Below, piece after piece: positions 46,405 through 55,688 of a stretch of DNA of 64,000 bases (its first letter is position 1; every line of letters starts with the position of its first letter). This DNA comes from Bacteroidia bacterium. Lineage in GTDB: Bacteria; Bacteroidota; Bacteroidia; UKL13-3. The position numbers and the translations under genes are program-made. The notes under the pieces are model-generated. The model had not been told where the DNA came from. It saw only the letters and a list, made by a program, of their open reading frames with translations, and searched no databases. The stretch spans positions 1 through 64,000 of the forward strand of contig JAIBAK010000003.1 of NCBI GenBank assembly GCA_019695215.1. Reading direction: 5' to 3'.

Positions 46405-46965
46405 TTGAGCAATCGTACCAAAAATATTCCCCCGAAACATTCCACTCTTAAACAATTGGTGATAGTAACCGGACTATTTTTTTCTCTGTTTGGCGGAATA
46501 GTAGCGGCTGTTGTCGGGGTTAGTTATTTTGAAAATTACAATAGCCCCTATCTGTTTGGTTTTATCACCGGAACATTGGGACTTATAGCCGGATTATGGG
46601 TGACAAAAAAACTCAAACCATATGTTGTGTTTAATCCAAAAATATCGGAGAGCTATTCAAATCTCGCCATCTTGTTTTCGGTCGGGTTTATCGGGGCATT
46701 TATGTTAGCCGGACAGTATTTAAACTCTGCAATGTCCACTTTAGTTAAATGCGACAGGTTTGCCGTTACTGCGAAAGAATTTCAGAAGAAGGGTTTCAGA
46801 AAACCGGAGTTGTACATTTTAATACTAAACGTAGAAGGAATAGAATACAAGCTTATTTGCACACATAATTACTGGCGCACAATTTCTGCAGGAGAATCGG
46901 TGAATGCTTGTATATATAAAAGTCCGGTGGGTTTTGATTATATAACTTTACCCGACAACAGATGA
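46405..46965 (+). CDS. hypothetical membrane protein (186 residues)
   Basis: Three hydrophobic helices are visible (about residues 17-42, 48-64 and 84-103), followed by a ~75-residue soluble tail with NVEGIEYKLICTHNYW. No family is recognised. The frame has no ATG near its start: TTG at 46405 is the most likely start, and an in-frame stop lies at 46372. The start therefore carries some doubt, while the membrane helices support a real gene. Confidence 0.6.
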   Translation: MSNRTKNIPPKHSTLKQLVIVTGLFFSLFGGIVAAVVGVSYFENYNSPYLFGFITGTLGLIAGLWVTKKLKPYVVFNPKISESYSNLAILFSVGFIGAFMLAGQYLNSAMSTLVKCDRFAVTAKEFQKKGFRKPELYILILNVEGIEYKLICTHNYWRTISAGESVNACIYKSPVGFDYITLPDNR

Positions 46966-47017
46966 AAAAAATAACTGTAATGAATTAACATACTTATGCC
47001 ACACAAACTAAATAGTT

Positions 47018-47410
47018 ATGAAAAAAGAAATACAGGAATACAACCACACACTTGACGCAGAGGGCAAAGAAATTTGCGACCTGCTTGCCGTTACCATTTG
47101 CCGCGAACTTCCCGAAGCGGAAAACAAAATATGGCATGCGCATCCGGTATGGTTTTTAGACGGGAATCCCGTGGCGGGTTACAGCAGTCAGAAAGGCGGC
47201 ATTAAACTTATGTTTTGGAGTGGTGCCGGTTTTGATGAGGAAAAACTGAAACCCGGTACAGGTAAATTTAAAGATGCTTCGGTGAGTTATACCTCCATCG
47301 CGGAGGTGAAGGTGACAGAGGTAAAAAGGTGGTTGAAAAAATCGAAAGAAATACAATGGGATTACAAGAATCTGGTGAAACGTAAGGGGAAATTAGAAAG
47401 GCTGAAATAA
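47018..47410 (+). CDS. DUF1801-family protein
   Basis: A 130-residue protein of the DUF1801 (YdhG-like) fold. The family pattern is visible in AENKIWHAHPVWFLDGNPVA (residues 34-53), GIKLMFWSGAGFDE and the Lys-rich C-terminus. The molecular function is unknown; such proteins are common in accessory and integron-type regions. The next gene begins on the very next base after its stop codon, so the two are co-transcribed. Confidence 0.8.
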   Translation: MKKEIQEYNHTLDAEGKEICDLLAVTICRELPEAENKIWHAHPVWFLDGNPVAGYSSQKGGIKLMFWSGAGFDEEKLKPGTGKFKDASVSYTSIAEVKVTEVKRWLKKSKEIQWDYKNLVKRKGKLERLK

Positions 47411-47776
47411 ATGAAAACAACACCCGAACATAATGAACGGATAGCTAAGATGAAATTTGCCTCCGTTTACCCGCATTACGTTGCCAAGGTAGAACGCAAG
47501 GGCAAAACGGTTGAAGAGCTGCATCAGGTAATTGAATGGCTCACCGGTTTCGACAAAAAGAAACTGCAGCAACTTATGAAGGAGGACGTAACATTTGAAA
47601 CATTTTTTGCAAAGGCAAAATTAAATCCCGATGCTATTCTGATTAAAGGACTGATATGCGGTTACCGTATAGAAGAGATTGAAAATACCCTCACAAAACA
47701 GGTGCGGTATTTAGACAAGCTGGTGGATGAACTGGCTGCCGGCAAAAAAATGGAGAAGATATTGAGAAAGGGATAA
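47411..47776 (+). CDS. DUF2200-family protein
   Basis: A 121-residue protein with the DUF2200 pattern: IAKMKFASVYPHYVAKVERK near the start, VIEWLTGFDKKKLQ in the middle and IKGLICGYRIEEIENTLTKQ towards the end. The mature protein is helical and basic, with no signal peptide. The function is unknown. It starts directly after the DUF1801 gene. Confidence 0.85.
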   Translation: MKTTPEHNERIAKMKFASVYPHYVAKVERKGKTVEELHQVIEWLTGFDKKKLQQLMKEDVTFETFFAKAKLNPDAILIKGLICGYRIEEIENTLTKQVRYLDKLVDELAAGKKMEKILRKG

Positions 47777-48136
47777 GGATTTTGTGTAAGTCATACTTAG
47801 AGGAGCCAAAAGTAATTCAGCCGGCTTAATGAACAAGGGCTTAATCGACAGCAAAAAAGAAAGCACACCGGTTTTGGCGTGCTTTCCTGTGGAGTAGTCC
47901 CGACCGACATTTTTTCGAACGAATTTATCAAAGACATGGAGTTGTTACTTTGTTTACTTGCATCATAATTTTAATGAAACAGCCATGTGACAAGAGTGGT
48001 ATTCAAATAGAATGATTTAGTATTCTGGTAAGAGAAGTCGTTCGGGGTTTGCTTTAATGAACAATTGGTCTTGACTTTTCCTTCCTGTTTTTTATATTGC
48101 ATTATTATTTCTACAAGTTGAAGAAAAAAAGTTAAC
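47777..48136. other. intergenic region with one hairpin
   Basis: No gene is seen. GAAAGCAC (47859-47866) and GTGCTTTC (47879-47886) form an 8-bp stem preceded by six A, so on the minus strand it would be followed by a T-run and act as a minus-strand terminator, although no minus-strand gene lies nearby. The stretch TAGTCCCGACCG...TTCGAAC (from about 47894) recalls a tRNA T-arm but does not fold as one. Confidence 0.4.
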
Positions 48137-50617
48137 GTGAAAACAAAGTTTTGTTGGCTATTTCTGTTCCTATTAATTTTGACCGGTTTGGCCAATGCTA
48201 CTCAGTTATCCGGCACTTACACTATTGATCCTTCACAGAGCGCTTCAACCTCCAACTTTAAGGATATTAAATCTGCGGTGACTTACCTAATCAACAATTC
48301 AACAAGAACCGATGGTGGCCCCTCCAACAGCAGTCCTTATGGAGTTTCGGGGCCAGTAATATTTCAAATTGCCGCAGGAACTTATACTCTTCCCATTCGA
48401 ATTCCTTCAATAACTGGGGCCTCCTCAACCAATACTATCACTTTTCAATCGGTAAGCGGATTGGCCTCGGATACCAAGATTCAATGTGATGCTTCGGCAG
48501 GGAATGAGTATACCATCCAGCTTTACGGAGCAGATTGGATCACCATTAAAAATCTGGGAATTATTCACACTGGTGCCTATGGCACTACCCCGGTTTTGCT
48601 TGATTCAGCCAGCACTGATCAATGTGAAAATATCAGTATCCTTAATTGCACCATTCAATGTGGTAGCAATACCAATACCAGCTACAATGGCTCCGGGATT
48701 TATGTTGCCTGCAGAGGCAATAATATTTTGTTAAAAGGCAATACAATCACAAAAGGAATATCAGGTATTTCATTCGCTAGTGTATGGACTGATCATACAA
48801 ATATTGAGGTGGACTCCAACTTTGTCGGCACAAGCAGCAGTAATAGTCCTACTGTCTTAGGGATTTTGGTAAGCCAATCTACCAACGTTAAAATTACCCG
48901 TAATGTTTTAAATGGTTCTTTAGGAATAATTTATACTGGTATTGAAGCTTATTGGTGCAGCGGAACAATAGAGATTTCATATAATACCGTGTTAGCCCCG
49001 GGCTCAACTGTTAATACCTATGGAATATTTGTATCTAAGGCAAATTGGAGCAGGACCGGATCAGTTAAGGTTTATAACAATGCAGTAACTGCAAAAAACA
49101 TCGGGTTGTTTATTTACCTTAGTTATGATGTACTTTCTTATAATAATTCAATTTATTCCGGTGGAAGAGCTGTGGGGATTATTGCCAGCGGTTCGCTTAT
49201 GTGCAATGGAACAAAATTGATCAATAACAGTTTTGTCTCGAGCGGGGCGCAGGCCTTTTATATCTACAGCGACAGTGGTTTTACCGGCACTGTTGGGATG
49301 ATGAGTTATTGCAACTACAATAATTTTTACTCAGCTACCGGCACACTGGCCACGGTGGCTTATGGTTCTACCAACGTAAACTATACTTCGTTGTCGGCAT
49401 TTAAGGGAATACTTTATACGGGTAGTGATTCTAAATCTTTGAGTTCAAATGTGAGTTATACCAGCAGCAGCAATCTGCAGGCTTCAGTGTCTTCGGCTAA
49501 TTCCTGGGCTTTGAATGGAACGGGTACCTGTCTGTCGTATAATTCCTCTGATATCAGGGCAGCTTCGCGCAGCACTTCTCCGGCCACCGGTGCACCCGAT
49601 ATAGGAGCCTATGAATTTACACCCCAAACTTCAGTGAATCCTACGTGCAGCATTACCGGGTCGCACACAGCCGGGGGAACTGAAAATATTTTCTTTTTCG
49701 GGCGCCAGATTGCTTCGCTTACCTGGGATACAGCTTCCGGTTCCCTTCCGGGCATTACCCCTAAATTTTATTCGGGCACCTGGCCTGATACTGCCAACGT
49801 AAATGCACCATCTAACAGTCTTTTTTTTAATTCTTACCTGAGTATTTCCGCAAGTGGTGGTTCTGGTTATACGTATAATATTTCCCTTTATTACGATCCG
49901 GCACAAATCGGGGGAGTATCGTCTGAAAGTAATATCCGCCTGTCCAAACGCAGCGGCAGCGGAAACCCCTGGAGTTATTACAGCAGTTCTTCAGTAAATA
50001 CCACTTCGCAAACAGTAACTGGTACCGGCTTTACTTCTTTTTCTGAATTTACGGGCACAGACAATAACAATCCGTTGTTGCCGGTTATCTGGTTGCAGTT
50101 TATGGGGGAGGTGCAAGGAGAACATGCCCTATTAAACTGGGCAACGGCTTCTGAAAAAAATAATGCCGGTTTTGAATTGCAACGATCGGAAAACGGAAAG
50201 TTATTTACCCCGCTTACCTTTCTTTCCGGTCAGGGTACAAGTAATGCGGTGCAACATTATTTCTTTACGGATCAACACGCCTTTACCCAATACCCGGCTC
50301 TTTATTACCGGCTCAAACAAACCGATTTTAACGGAACATGTACCTATAGTGAAATCATATATCTGAAAAGAGAAAGCCTTAACAAATGGACTGTTTATCC
50401 AAATCCGTTTAACGAATGGCTGATGGTGGAAGGAGACTTAAGCAGCCTAACTGAATTAACTATTACCGATGTGTTTGGGCGAACAGTGCATCGCCAAATT
50501 ATTGATGCCAATAGCAGGGAAGTGTACAAACTTGATCTGTTGCCCAATGGCATTTATATTGTTTCAATTGGCAGTGGTCGGCAAAACAGAAGCCTGAAAA
50601 TGGTAAAGGCAAAGTAG
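48137..50617 (+). CDS. single-module relative of the giant T9SS surface protein
   Basis: An 826-residue exported protein. The start is GTG at 48137, since the signal peptide (VKTKFCWLFLFLLILTGLA) begins there and a stop precedes it in frame. The mature protein opens with SGTYTIDPSQSASTSNF and GASSTNTITFQS, as in the modules of the 5634-residue protein, followed by beta-helix coils (about residues 30-490). Then come the SGSHTAGGTENIFF-type block, an FnIII-like segment (ALLNWATASEKNNAGF) and a T9SS sorting domain (VYPNPFNEWLMVEG to SLKMVKAK). It is therefore one module plus the same tail. Surface display is likely; the ligand is unknown. Confidence 0.88.
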   Translation: MKTKFCWLFLFLLILTGLANATQLSGTYTIDPSQSASTSNFKDIKSAVTYLINNSTRTDGGPSNSSPYGVSGPVIFQIAAGTYTLPIRIPSITGASSTNTITFQSVSGLASDTKIQCDASAGNEYTIQLYGADWITIKNLGIIHTGAYGTTPVLLDSASTDQCENISILNCTIQCGSNTNTSYNGSGIYVACRGNNILLKGNTITKGISGISFASVWTDHTNIEVDSNFVGTSSSNSPTVLGILVSQSTNVKITRNVLNGSLGIIYTGIEAYWCSGTIEISYNTVLAPGSTVNTYGIFVSKANWSRTGSVKVYNNAVTAKNIGLFIYLSYDVLSYNNSIYSGGRAVGIIASGSLMCNGTKLINNSFVSSGAQAFYIYSDSGFTGTVGMMSYCNYNNFYSATGTLATVAYGSTNVNYTSLSAFKGILYTGSDSKSLSSNVSYTSSSNLQASVSSANSWALNGTGTCLSYNSSDIRAASRSTSPATGAPDIGAYEFTPQTSVNPTCSITGSHTAGGTENIFFFGRQIASLTWDTASGSLPGITPKFYSGTWPDTANVNAPSNSLFFNSYLSISASGGSGYTYNISLYYDPAQIGGVSSESNIRLSKRSGSGNPWSYYSSSSVNTTSQTVTGTGFTSFSEFTGTDNNNPLLPVIWLQFMGEVQGEHALLNWATASEKNNAGFELQRSENGKLFTPLTFLSGQGTSNAVQHYFFTDQHAFTQYPALYYRLKQTDFNGTCTYSEIIYLKRESLNKWTVYPNPFNEWLMVEGDLSSLTELTITDVFGRTVHRQIIDANSREVYKLDLLPNGIYIVSIGSGRQNRSLKMVKAK

Positions 50618-50646
50618 GGTCATAAATGGCTGACCGGGGACAATTT

Positions 50647-52221
50647 TTAATCAACCGGTATATACAATATGCCTGTTTTGTGTTTAGTCGGTTTATTAGA
50701 ATGAACAATTTTTTTATCCCTGCTTATTGAAATAAACTGCTCTCCGTCAAAAGTTGAACCGTCATCATTTTGATTAACGGGCCAGGGTTCAAGAGTAAAT
50801 TTTCCAGTTTTTTTATCCATTATGCACAGCGCAGTCGGGGTTTCAATGCGCGGACTGCTGTATTGAAAATACTTCAACTCATCTTCGGTGAGTTTTTTAT
50901 CTCGTTTTCGGTAAATCAGGTAAAGTTTTTTATCATTCTCAAAAACCAGGCAACTCACCATCTGTTTGGTTGCTATCAAAACATTGTTGTCAGTTATAGA
51001 AAACCTTTTTGGAACGCAACTCACCCAAACCAGTTCACCATCTATGTTCATGTTCCAGCATAAAAGGTGATTAAAGGTCATAACATGCTCTTCGGCCACA
51101 ATGGTTATAGAACCATTGGATGAAACGGATTTAAAAACTTCCCTGAAATACAATTCCCCTATCTCGGTCATGGCTACCATCTTATCCGTATTAAGGTCAC
51201 TTGGCGGAATATCGAAACTCTTGCGTGAAAGAATGTCTCCGTTTTCTTTGTTGTATGAAAGGTAATAAACGCCCAGCTTCTTTTTATCCGGCCATTTTTT
51301 CAGGGTTGATTCATCTTCATAAACCCCGGCACAAATTAACCGTCCTCTCAGCGAATCATCAAGCAAGGAAACGGAGCGGATTTGTTTACCCGCTACCAAC
51401 ATGGAGGTAAACTCCACTTCAGGAGCACGCAGGCTGGTTTTTACTAAGTAAACAACAGCGCTTGTTTTGTAGGAATCATCATAGCCCTCGCCAATTGCCA
51501 GATAAAGCTGCACCACCGAAAAAATATTTCCTTTTGAATCGAGCAGCAGGCTTTCAAGTTCAGGGGCTCTTTTTTCTTTGGGGAAATTTAAGGTGCCTGT
51601 GGTACTAAACAGTTCTTTCAGGTTCAGGTCATATAAATAATAGGAGACCGTGTGTGCTGTTTTGTTTTTGTCAAAGCTTACGCCCCCCAGTAAGAAAGAA
51701 TTACTGTCGGAAGGAATGCTTATTTGCAGATGCTCCATAAAACGCTGGCGACCGGCATAAAAGCGGGCAATTTGTTTATGCTCCAAAGGTTTCCCCATGT
51801 TTGTAAAAGTATGGGCGTACACCGTGCCTTCGTTCGGCCCATCTTTAAAATCGTAAGTAAAAATGATGAGCTTACCCCTGATGTATTTGGTGCAAAGCAG
51901 GAATTTACCCTCGGTTGTTTTCAATTCCATTTGCCCCAGCAGCTTATTGGCATAGTTATAACGCATCAGGAAAAAGTCGTTGCAGCCAGTAATTCCCTGA
52001 TCAGGGAATACAGTACAACTACGAAACAGGCAATACCCAAAAGGGTCGGCCCCAATCAGCTCAATGCGCCTGGTGGCACTGGTGTAGGGGAGTGCGGTTT
52101 TATTAGCATCGTTGGCGTTTTCAAGTGGCCCCCATTCTATTTTCAGGTTGTTTTGTTGAGCATGAAGATTCTGGTAAGGTAGCAGCAGAAAGGCAGCCAG
52201 CATATATAGGATTTTGTTCAC
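50647..52221 (-). CDS. hypothetical exported protein (524 residues)
   Basis: A signal peptide (MNKILYMLAAFLLLPYQNLH, cleavage near AQQ) precedes a long mature region of repeating beta strands with short loops (for example LLDSKGNIFSVVQLYL). This would fit a propeller-like fold, but no repeat motif is strong enough for assignment. There is no T9SS tail, so it is probably periplasmic or loosely outer-membrane associated. It converges on the 826-residue protein gene with a 29-bp gap. Confidence 0.65.
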   Translation of the reverse strand: MNKILYMLAAFLLLPYQNLHAQQNNLKIEWGPLENANDANKTALPYTSATRRIELIGADPFGYCLFRSCTVFPDQGITGCNDFFLMRYNYANKLLGQMELKTTEGKFLLCTKYIRGKLIIFTYDFKDGPNEGTVYAHTFTNMGKPLEHKQIARFYAGRQRFMEHLQISIPSDSNSFLLGGVSFDKNKTAHTVSYYLYDLNLKELFSTTGTLNFPKEKRAPELESLLLDSKGNIFSVVQLYLAIGEGYDDSYKTSAVVYLVKTSLRAPEVEFTSMLVAGKQIRSVSLLDDSLRGRLICAGVYEDESTLKKWPDKKKLGVYYLSYNKENGDILSRKSFDIPPSDLNTDKMVAMTEIGELYFREVFKSVSSNGSITIVAEEHVMTFNHLLCWNMNIDGELVWVSCVPKRFSITDNNVLIATKQMVSCLVFENDKKLYLIYRKRDKKLTEDELKYFQYSSPRIETPTALCIMDKKTGKFTLEPWPVNQNDDGSTFDGEQFISISRDKKIVHSNKPTKHKTGILYIPVD

Positions 52222-52337
52222 GTTAGTATGGTATTTACAGGAATCGAAAATAAATTAATTTCCCATAAACGTAAAACGGAAAAATCAGTTTACAAAAATT
52301 TCTCACCTTGTGCCTGCTTTAAATTATGCAGGTAAAC

Positions 52338-53022
52338 CTCTGCCTTCGCTCGCGTGCCGCGAGTGTATGTTATCACTATAGCCTGTGGCTATCTCTGTTT
52401 CCTTATTCATAAAACTTCAAGCTCTAAATGATGCGCAACAGGGGCACTGCTGTATAAATAATGTTCCGGTTCTGTCACCACAGTCCGGCACGAACAGGAT
52501 TTTGATGTATATCATTCAGCTTTTGCTTTATTACCTCCCGGGAGTATAGCAACGTAAGATGATTTGTGTATTGCCAAAAATGATACTTGCCCTATTGTTT
52601 ATTCCCTTTGGCAAACCAACCAAACAAATATAAAAGCCATTCCCTCCGACTTTCGCGCGCGTCTGATTCAATCATTGAAATAATTTTTTTGCCGTATGGC
52701 TTTTAAAACGTCCAGGCAATTGACTTAGCTCCTTATTACGACTGGCAGCAATATGATACAAATGATTGCTCATTATTACACAGGCATAAATTTCTAATCC
52801 TTCGTGTTGCTGGCAATAGCGCAAATTTTCTATCAGCAATTGCTTGTAGGTATCTCTTGAAAAAACATCAATCCAGCCTACTGTGGTCAAGGTTACGTAA
52901 AATAGTTCATTCGCAGTGGTTTTTCTGTATTCACTCATTAACTGCTAAATTAATATAAGTTTTCGTGGCTGGCAACATGCCAGTGTGGTTGGCTTACACT
53001 CGCGGCACGCGAGCGAAGGCGG
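52338..53022 (-). mobile_element. RAYT unit 3: decayed transposase between type 3 REPs
   Basis: REP type 3 (hairpin CTCGCG-TGC-CGCGAG) lies at about 52347-52361 and, inverted, at about 52997-53015. Each is accompanied by a second hairpin on the inner side (ATAGCC-TGT-GGCTAT at about 52378; CTGGCA-ACA-TGCCAG at 52969-52983). A broken RAYT gene fills the unit. A fragment of the same unit type is at 44096-44235. Confidence 0.75.
52428..52938 (-). pseudogene. frameshifted RAYT transposase
   Basis: The first 88 residues (MSEYRKTTANELFYVTLTTV..., with HUH-like MSNHLYHIAAS) are open to 52672. In other frames further along, WQYTNH, KQKLNDIHQNPVRAGLW and an in-frame TGA after that Trp can be read, matching the FWQDGNxP and YIHQNPxKA blocks of the intact RAYTs. 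At least one frameshift and stops separate these parts. The central HLH has become HLY, so the catalytic site is also damaged. Confidence 0.8.
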
Positions 53023-53101
53023 AAGATTCGTGTTCAATCAAACATTCTCTTGCATCCTCGTTATAAAACGATGAGTTAGGTGGCGTAAACCATCTAAATT
53101 G

Positions 53102-53701
53102 CTACAAAAATTTTGTCAAATCTATAATTGCAATAAGCCTATCTAATCTATTGTACTCCGGACTGAATGAAATAATTATGTACTTATTCTTAAATGCAAC
53201 AATATCATAAATTGAATAAAAATAATTTCTACTAAACTTTAACACCATATGCTCATTGTCACTTGAAATTAACTCAAGACTGAAACTCTCTTTATCTCCT
53301 CTGTATTTGGCCTCCTTTTCACATAAGAACATGGCTTTTACAAAGTACAATGGAGGAATGTCTATTTTAAACTTATGATCCTCATATATTTTACCAATAA
53401 GAGCTACCGTATCAAAAATAACTTCACATTTTCTGAGAATAACCTCACTTCTTCTTAATGTATCAATTATTTTACCGTTTTCTAACAACAATTGATATAC
53501 ATTGTCACCTTCGATATCTTCTATATAGACCTTATCATTAATTACATTAACAATGTAATTGCTTGTAAACACTTTAATGGGAGAAAACAGGAAACTGGTT
53601 TCGTTAATTTTTTTACTAAATAATGAGCATGAACTCAATATAATAAAGTTAAAAAACAATAAGGTCAGACCTAAAGTATGACATGAATTTATTCTATTCA
53701 T
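53102..53701 (-). CDS. lipoprotein, candidate immunity protein for the Het-C RHS tip
   Basis: A 199-residue protein with a lipoprotein signal (LFFNFIILSSC), so it would be anchored in the periplasm or outer membrane. The rest is a strand-rich domain without a recognised family. Its ATG overlaps the stop of the RHS-tip gene by four bases (ATGA), so they are translated together. In polymorphic-toxin loci the gene directly after the toxin is usually the immunity gene, and a lipoprotein would fit an envelope-acting phospholipase. This role is inferred from position. Confidence 0.65.
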   Translation of the reverse strand: MNRINSCHTLGLTLLFFNFIILSSCSLFSKKINETSFLFSPIKVFTSNYIVNVINDKVYIEDIEGDNVYQLLLENGKIIDTLRRSEVILRKCEVIFDTVALIGKIYEDHKFKIDIPPLYFVKAMFLCEKEAKYRGDKESFSLELISSDNEHMVLKFSRNYFYSIYDIVAFKNKYIIISFSPEYNRLDRLIAIIDLTKFL

Positions 53702-54702
53702 TGAGTTAATTTTTCTTTTAGAATTTTTTTACTGCTTTTTTTAGCTAGAATTACCCGTGCCCTAAACGTATTAATACTTTTTTTCCCATCTTTACTTTTT
53801 ACAACCTTTGCTTTTGATTCCTCATCTTGGGCCATTTCATCATGATGTTTTTCTCCTTTTACCCATTTGGTGTATAGTTTATCAATGCCTAGAAGCCATC
53901 TAAATAAATTAAATGACCCTGTTTTAAGCCCAGGGGTTTTCTTGGTTGGATTAGCTGGATTCAAATACCCCATAAATGCAGCATACTTGTCCTTATTAGC
54001 CAAAACTTCATCAAAAGTAGGTATTTGGTTCTCATCAGGGACATCTCCATTATGGGCATCTTGATAATATTGAATGTATAGCTCTACATAATTTGAATGT
54101 GAATAGAAGTCTTGAACATTATGAAGTAAAGTGCCAAGTTTTTTTACATCGTAACCACCAAAAGTTTTGTTAACAAATCCTATATCAAGAGCTTTAATTT
54201 CAGCTTCCAATTGTATCCATTTTTTTATTACCTCATGGTAATTTGATCGTCCATCAAAATGATAATCATCGTTTGCACCAATAATATCGGCATTTATAGT
54301 ATTTCCGTATAATAGACTTTCAAGTAAAAACGCGTTTGTAATTTTTAATTCTGAGGCAATTTCACTAGTAATCATATAGTGAATTGGTATTTTGAATTTC
54401 CCATCGCGATCAACGAATATGATTGGATTATTGCCCATGGATACAAATGGGGATTCATTAGGGAACTTTTTGGCCAATGGATCTTCTGTTAACCATCTTC
54501 CCAATCTTGCATCATAGATTCTTGCTCCAAAATCATAGGCATTCCCCTCTCCATAAGTTTCATCATCGTGTTCCTTCCCGTTAAATCCAAAGACATAACC
54601 ACTACGCATTTTATTATTACTTTTTGTTGAGGTCAGTAATTTTAAAACGCTGTTTTTGCGTGGTTCAGCTAAGTGGTTATATGTAAGTTTAGGGCATCCC
54701 AT
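53698..54702 (-). CDS. orphan RHS tip with a Het-C/phospholipase-like toxin domain
   Basis: Residue numbers are from ATG 54702 (MGCPKLTYNH), a start often seen in short Bacteroidota RHS genes; an ATG 13 codons upstream (54741) is possible. The end of an RHS core is at residues 35-100: FGFNGKEHDDE, YDFGARIYDARLGRWLTEDPL and NNPIIFVDRDG. The ~235-residue tip contains YHFDGRSNYHEV and LHNVQDFYSHSNYVELY, with H148, H155, H194, D198 and H202. This spacing resembles the Het-C/zinc-dependent phospholipase C family, so membrane lipid cleavage is predicted. The gene lacks the long shell-forming part, so it is an orphan tip that could be swapped onto a full RHS gene. Confidence 0.8.
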   Translation of the reverse strand: MGCPKLTYNHLAEPRKNSVLKLLTSTKSNNKMRSGYVFGFNGKEHDDETYGEGNAYDFGARIYDARLGRWLTEDPLAKKFPNESPFVSMGNNPIIFVDRDGKFKIPIHYMITSEIASELKITNAFLLESLLYGNTINADIIGANDDYHFDGRSNYHEVIKKWIQLEAEIKALDIGFVNKTFGGYDVKKLGTLLHNVQDFYSHSNYVELYIQYYQDAHNGDVPDENQIPTFDEVLANKDKYAAFMGYLNPANPTKKTPGLKTGSFNLFRWLLGIDKLYTKWVKGEKHHDEMAQDEESKAKVVKSKDGKKSINTFRARVILAKKSSKKILKEKLTQ

Positions 54703-54784
54703 TTTTATTTTTACAGGGTGTCCAAAAGTAAGTAAAAGCAATCAGTTTTTTAGCATTATTTTTATGCTGCTTGTGCTATTTTTA

Positions 54785-55687
54785 CTAAACTAAGTGTGTG
54801 TAAATCTGTGTGCTTTCAAGGCTTGTATGCCCTAAAAAACGTGCAATGCTTTCTATGCTCATGCCGTTTTGTAAAAGGTGGGTTGCAATGCTGTGGCGCA
54901 ATATATGAAGCGTTAAACGCTTGTTTTGTATGGCTTCATCACCGCACACGTTTTGCAACTCTTGCAAGCTGTCGGCTACTTTGCCAACTGATTGTATAAA
55001 AAGCCTTTTATGTTTTACTTTTTGCAAGTTGCGGAAGTTGTAAATGTAATGTTCAAGGGCTTTGCAAACGCTTGTATTCATTGGTACTATTCTATCTTTA
55101 TAACCTTTGCCCTGTTTTATAAAGATTGTTTTTTTATCAAAATCAATATCGTTTACCGTTAGTTTAAAGCCTTCTGTTCTGCGTAAACCACAACCATAAT
55201 AAAGGGCAAAAATTAGTTTTAATTGTTCGTGTTTGCGTTCTTGTTGTATAAAGTTTAGGTTGCTGTAAGTATTGATTATACCAGCTTGCAGCGTTTTTAT
55301 TTCTTGTTGTGTTAAGGGGTGTATGTTTTTTATTCGCTGCTCTTTATCGGGCTTTATTCGGTGGTTGGTTGGTGTGGGTGCGGTACTCATTCCCATTTGA
55401 TGTAAAAACTCCAGTAGCTTATCAATAGCCATGTAATTATGGTTTAAATGTGCTGCACTTAAACCGCCTTTTCTGCGCTTGTTTGGTCGGCTTTGTAGGT
55501 ACTCAAAGTATTGTGTAATGTGTTTTTGTGTTAGGCTGCTTATATGGTTTATGTTGTTTTGTTCAGCCCATTCAAAAAAATCTCTTGCCCTAAATTTATA
55601 ATCGTACACCAAGCCACTACTAAAGCCAAGTGTATTAAGCCATGTTGCATATTCGTTTTGTATTGTGTTGTAATTTTCGTTGAGCAT
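54785..55687 (-). CDS. tyrosine recombinase (catalytic residues present)
   Basis: A 300-residue XerD-like integrase. An N-terminal SAM-like core-binding domain (about residues 5-95) precedes the catalytic domain. Arg I is in GCGLRRTEGFKL, the beta-hairpin Lys in KQGKGYKDRIVPM, HxxR in LHILRHSIATHLL, the second His in FLGHTSLESTQ and the Tyr in IYTHLV at the C-terminus. The full set is present, so it should be active. It lies one base after a second recombinase gene and at the element's edge next to the orphan RHS tip. Confidence 0.92.
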   Translation of the reverse strand: MLNENYNTIQNEYATWLNTLGFSSGLVYDYKFRARDFFEWAEQNNINHISSLTQKHITQYFEYLQSRPNKRRKGGLSAAHLNHNYMAIDKLLEFLHQMGMSTAPTPTNHRIKPDKEQRIKNIHPLTQQEIKTLQAGIINTYSNLNFIQQERKHEQLKLIFALYYGCGLRRTEGFKLTVNDIDFDKKTIFIKQGKGYKDRIVPMNTSVCKALEHYIYNFRNLQKVKHKRLFIQSVGKVADSLQELQNVCGDEAIQNKRLTLHILRHSIATHLLQNGMSIESIARFLGHTSLESTQIYTHLV

Positions 55688-55688
55688 T

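Noticed and set aside
47894..47930. tRNA-like T-arm string
   Set aside because: TAGTCCCGACCG and TTCGAAC recall a reverse-strand tRNA end, but no cloverleaf can be formed around them.
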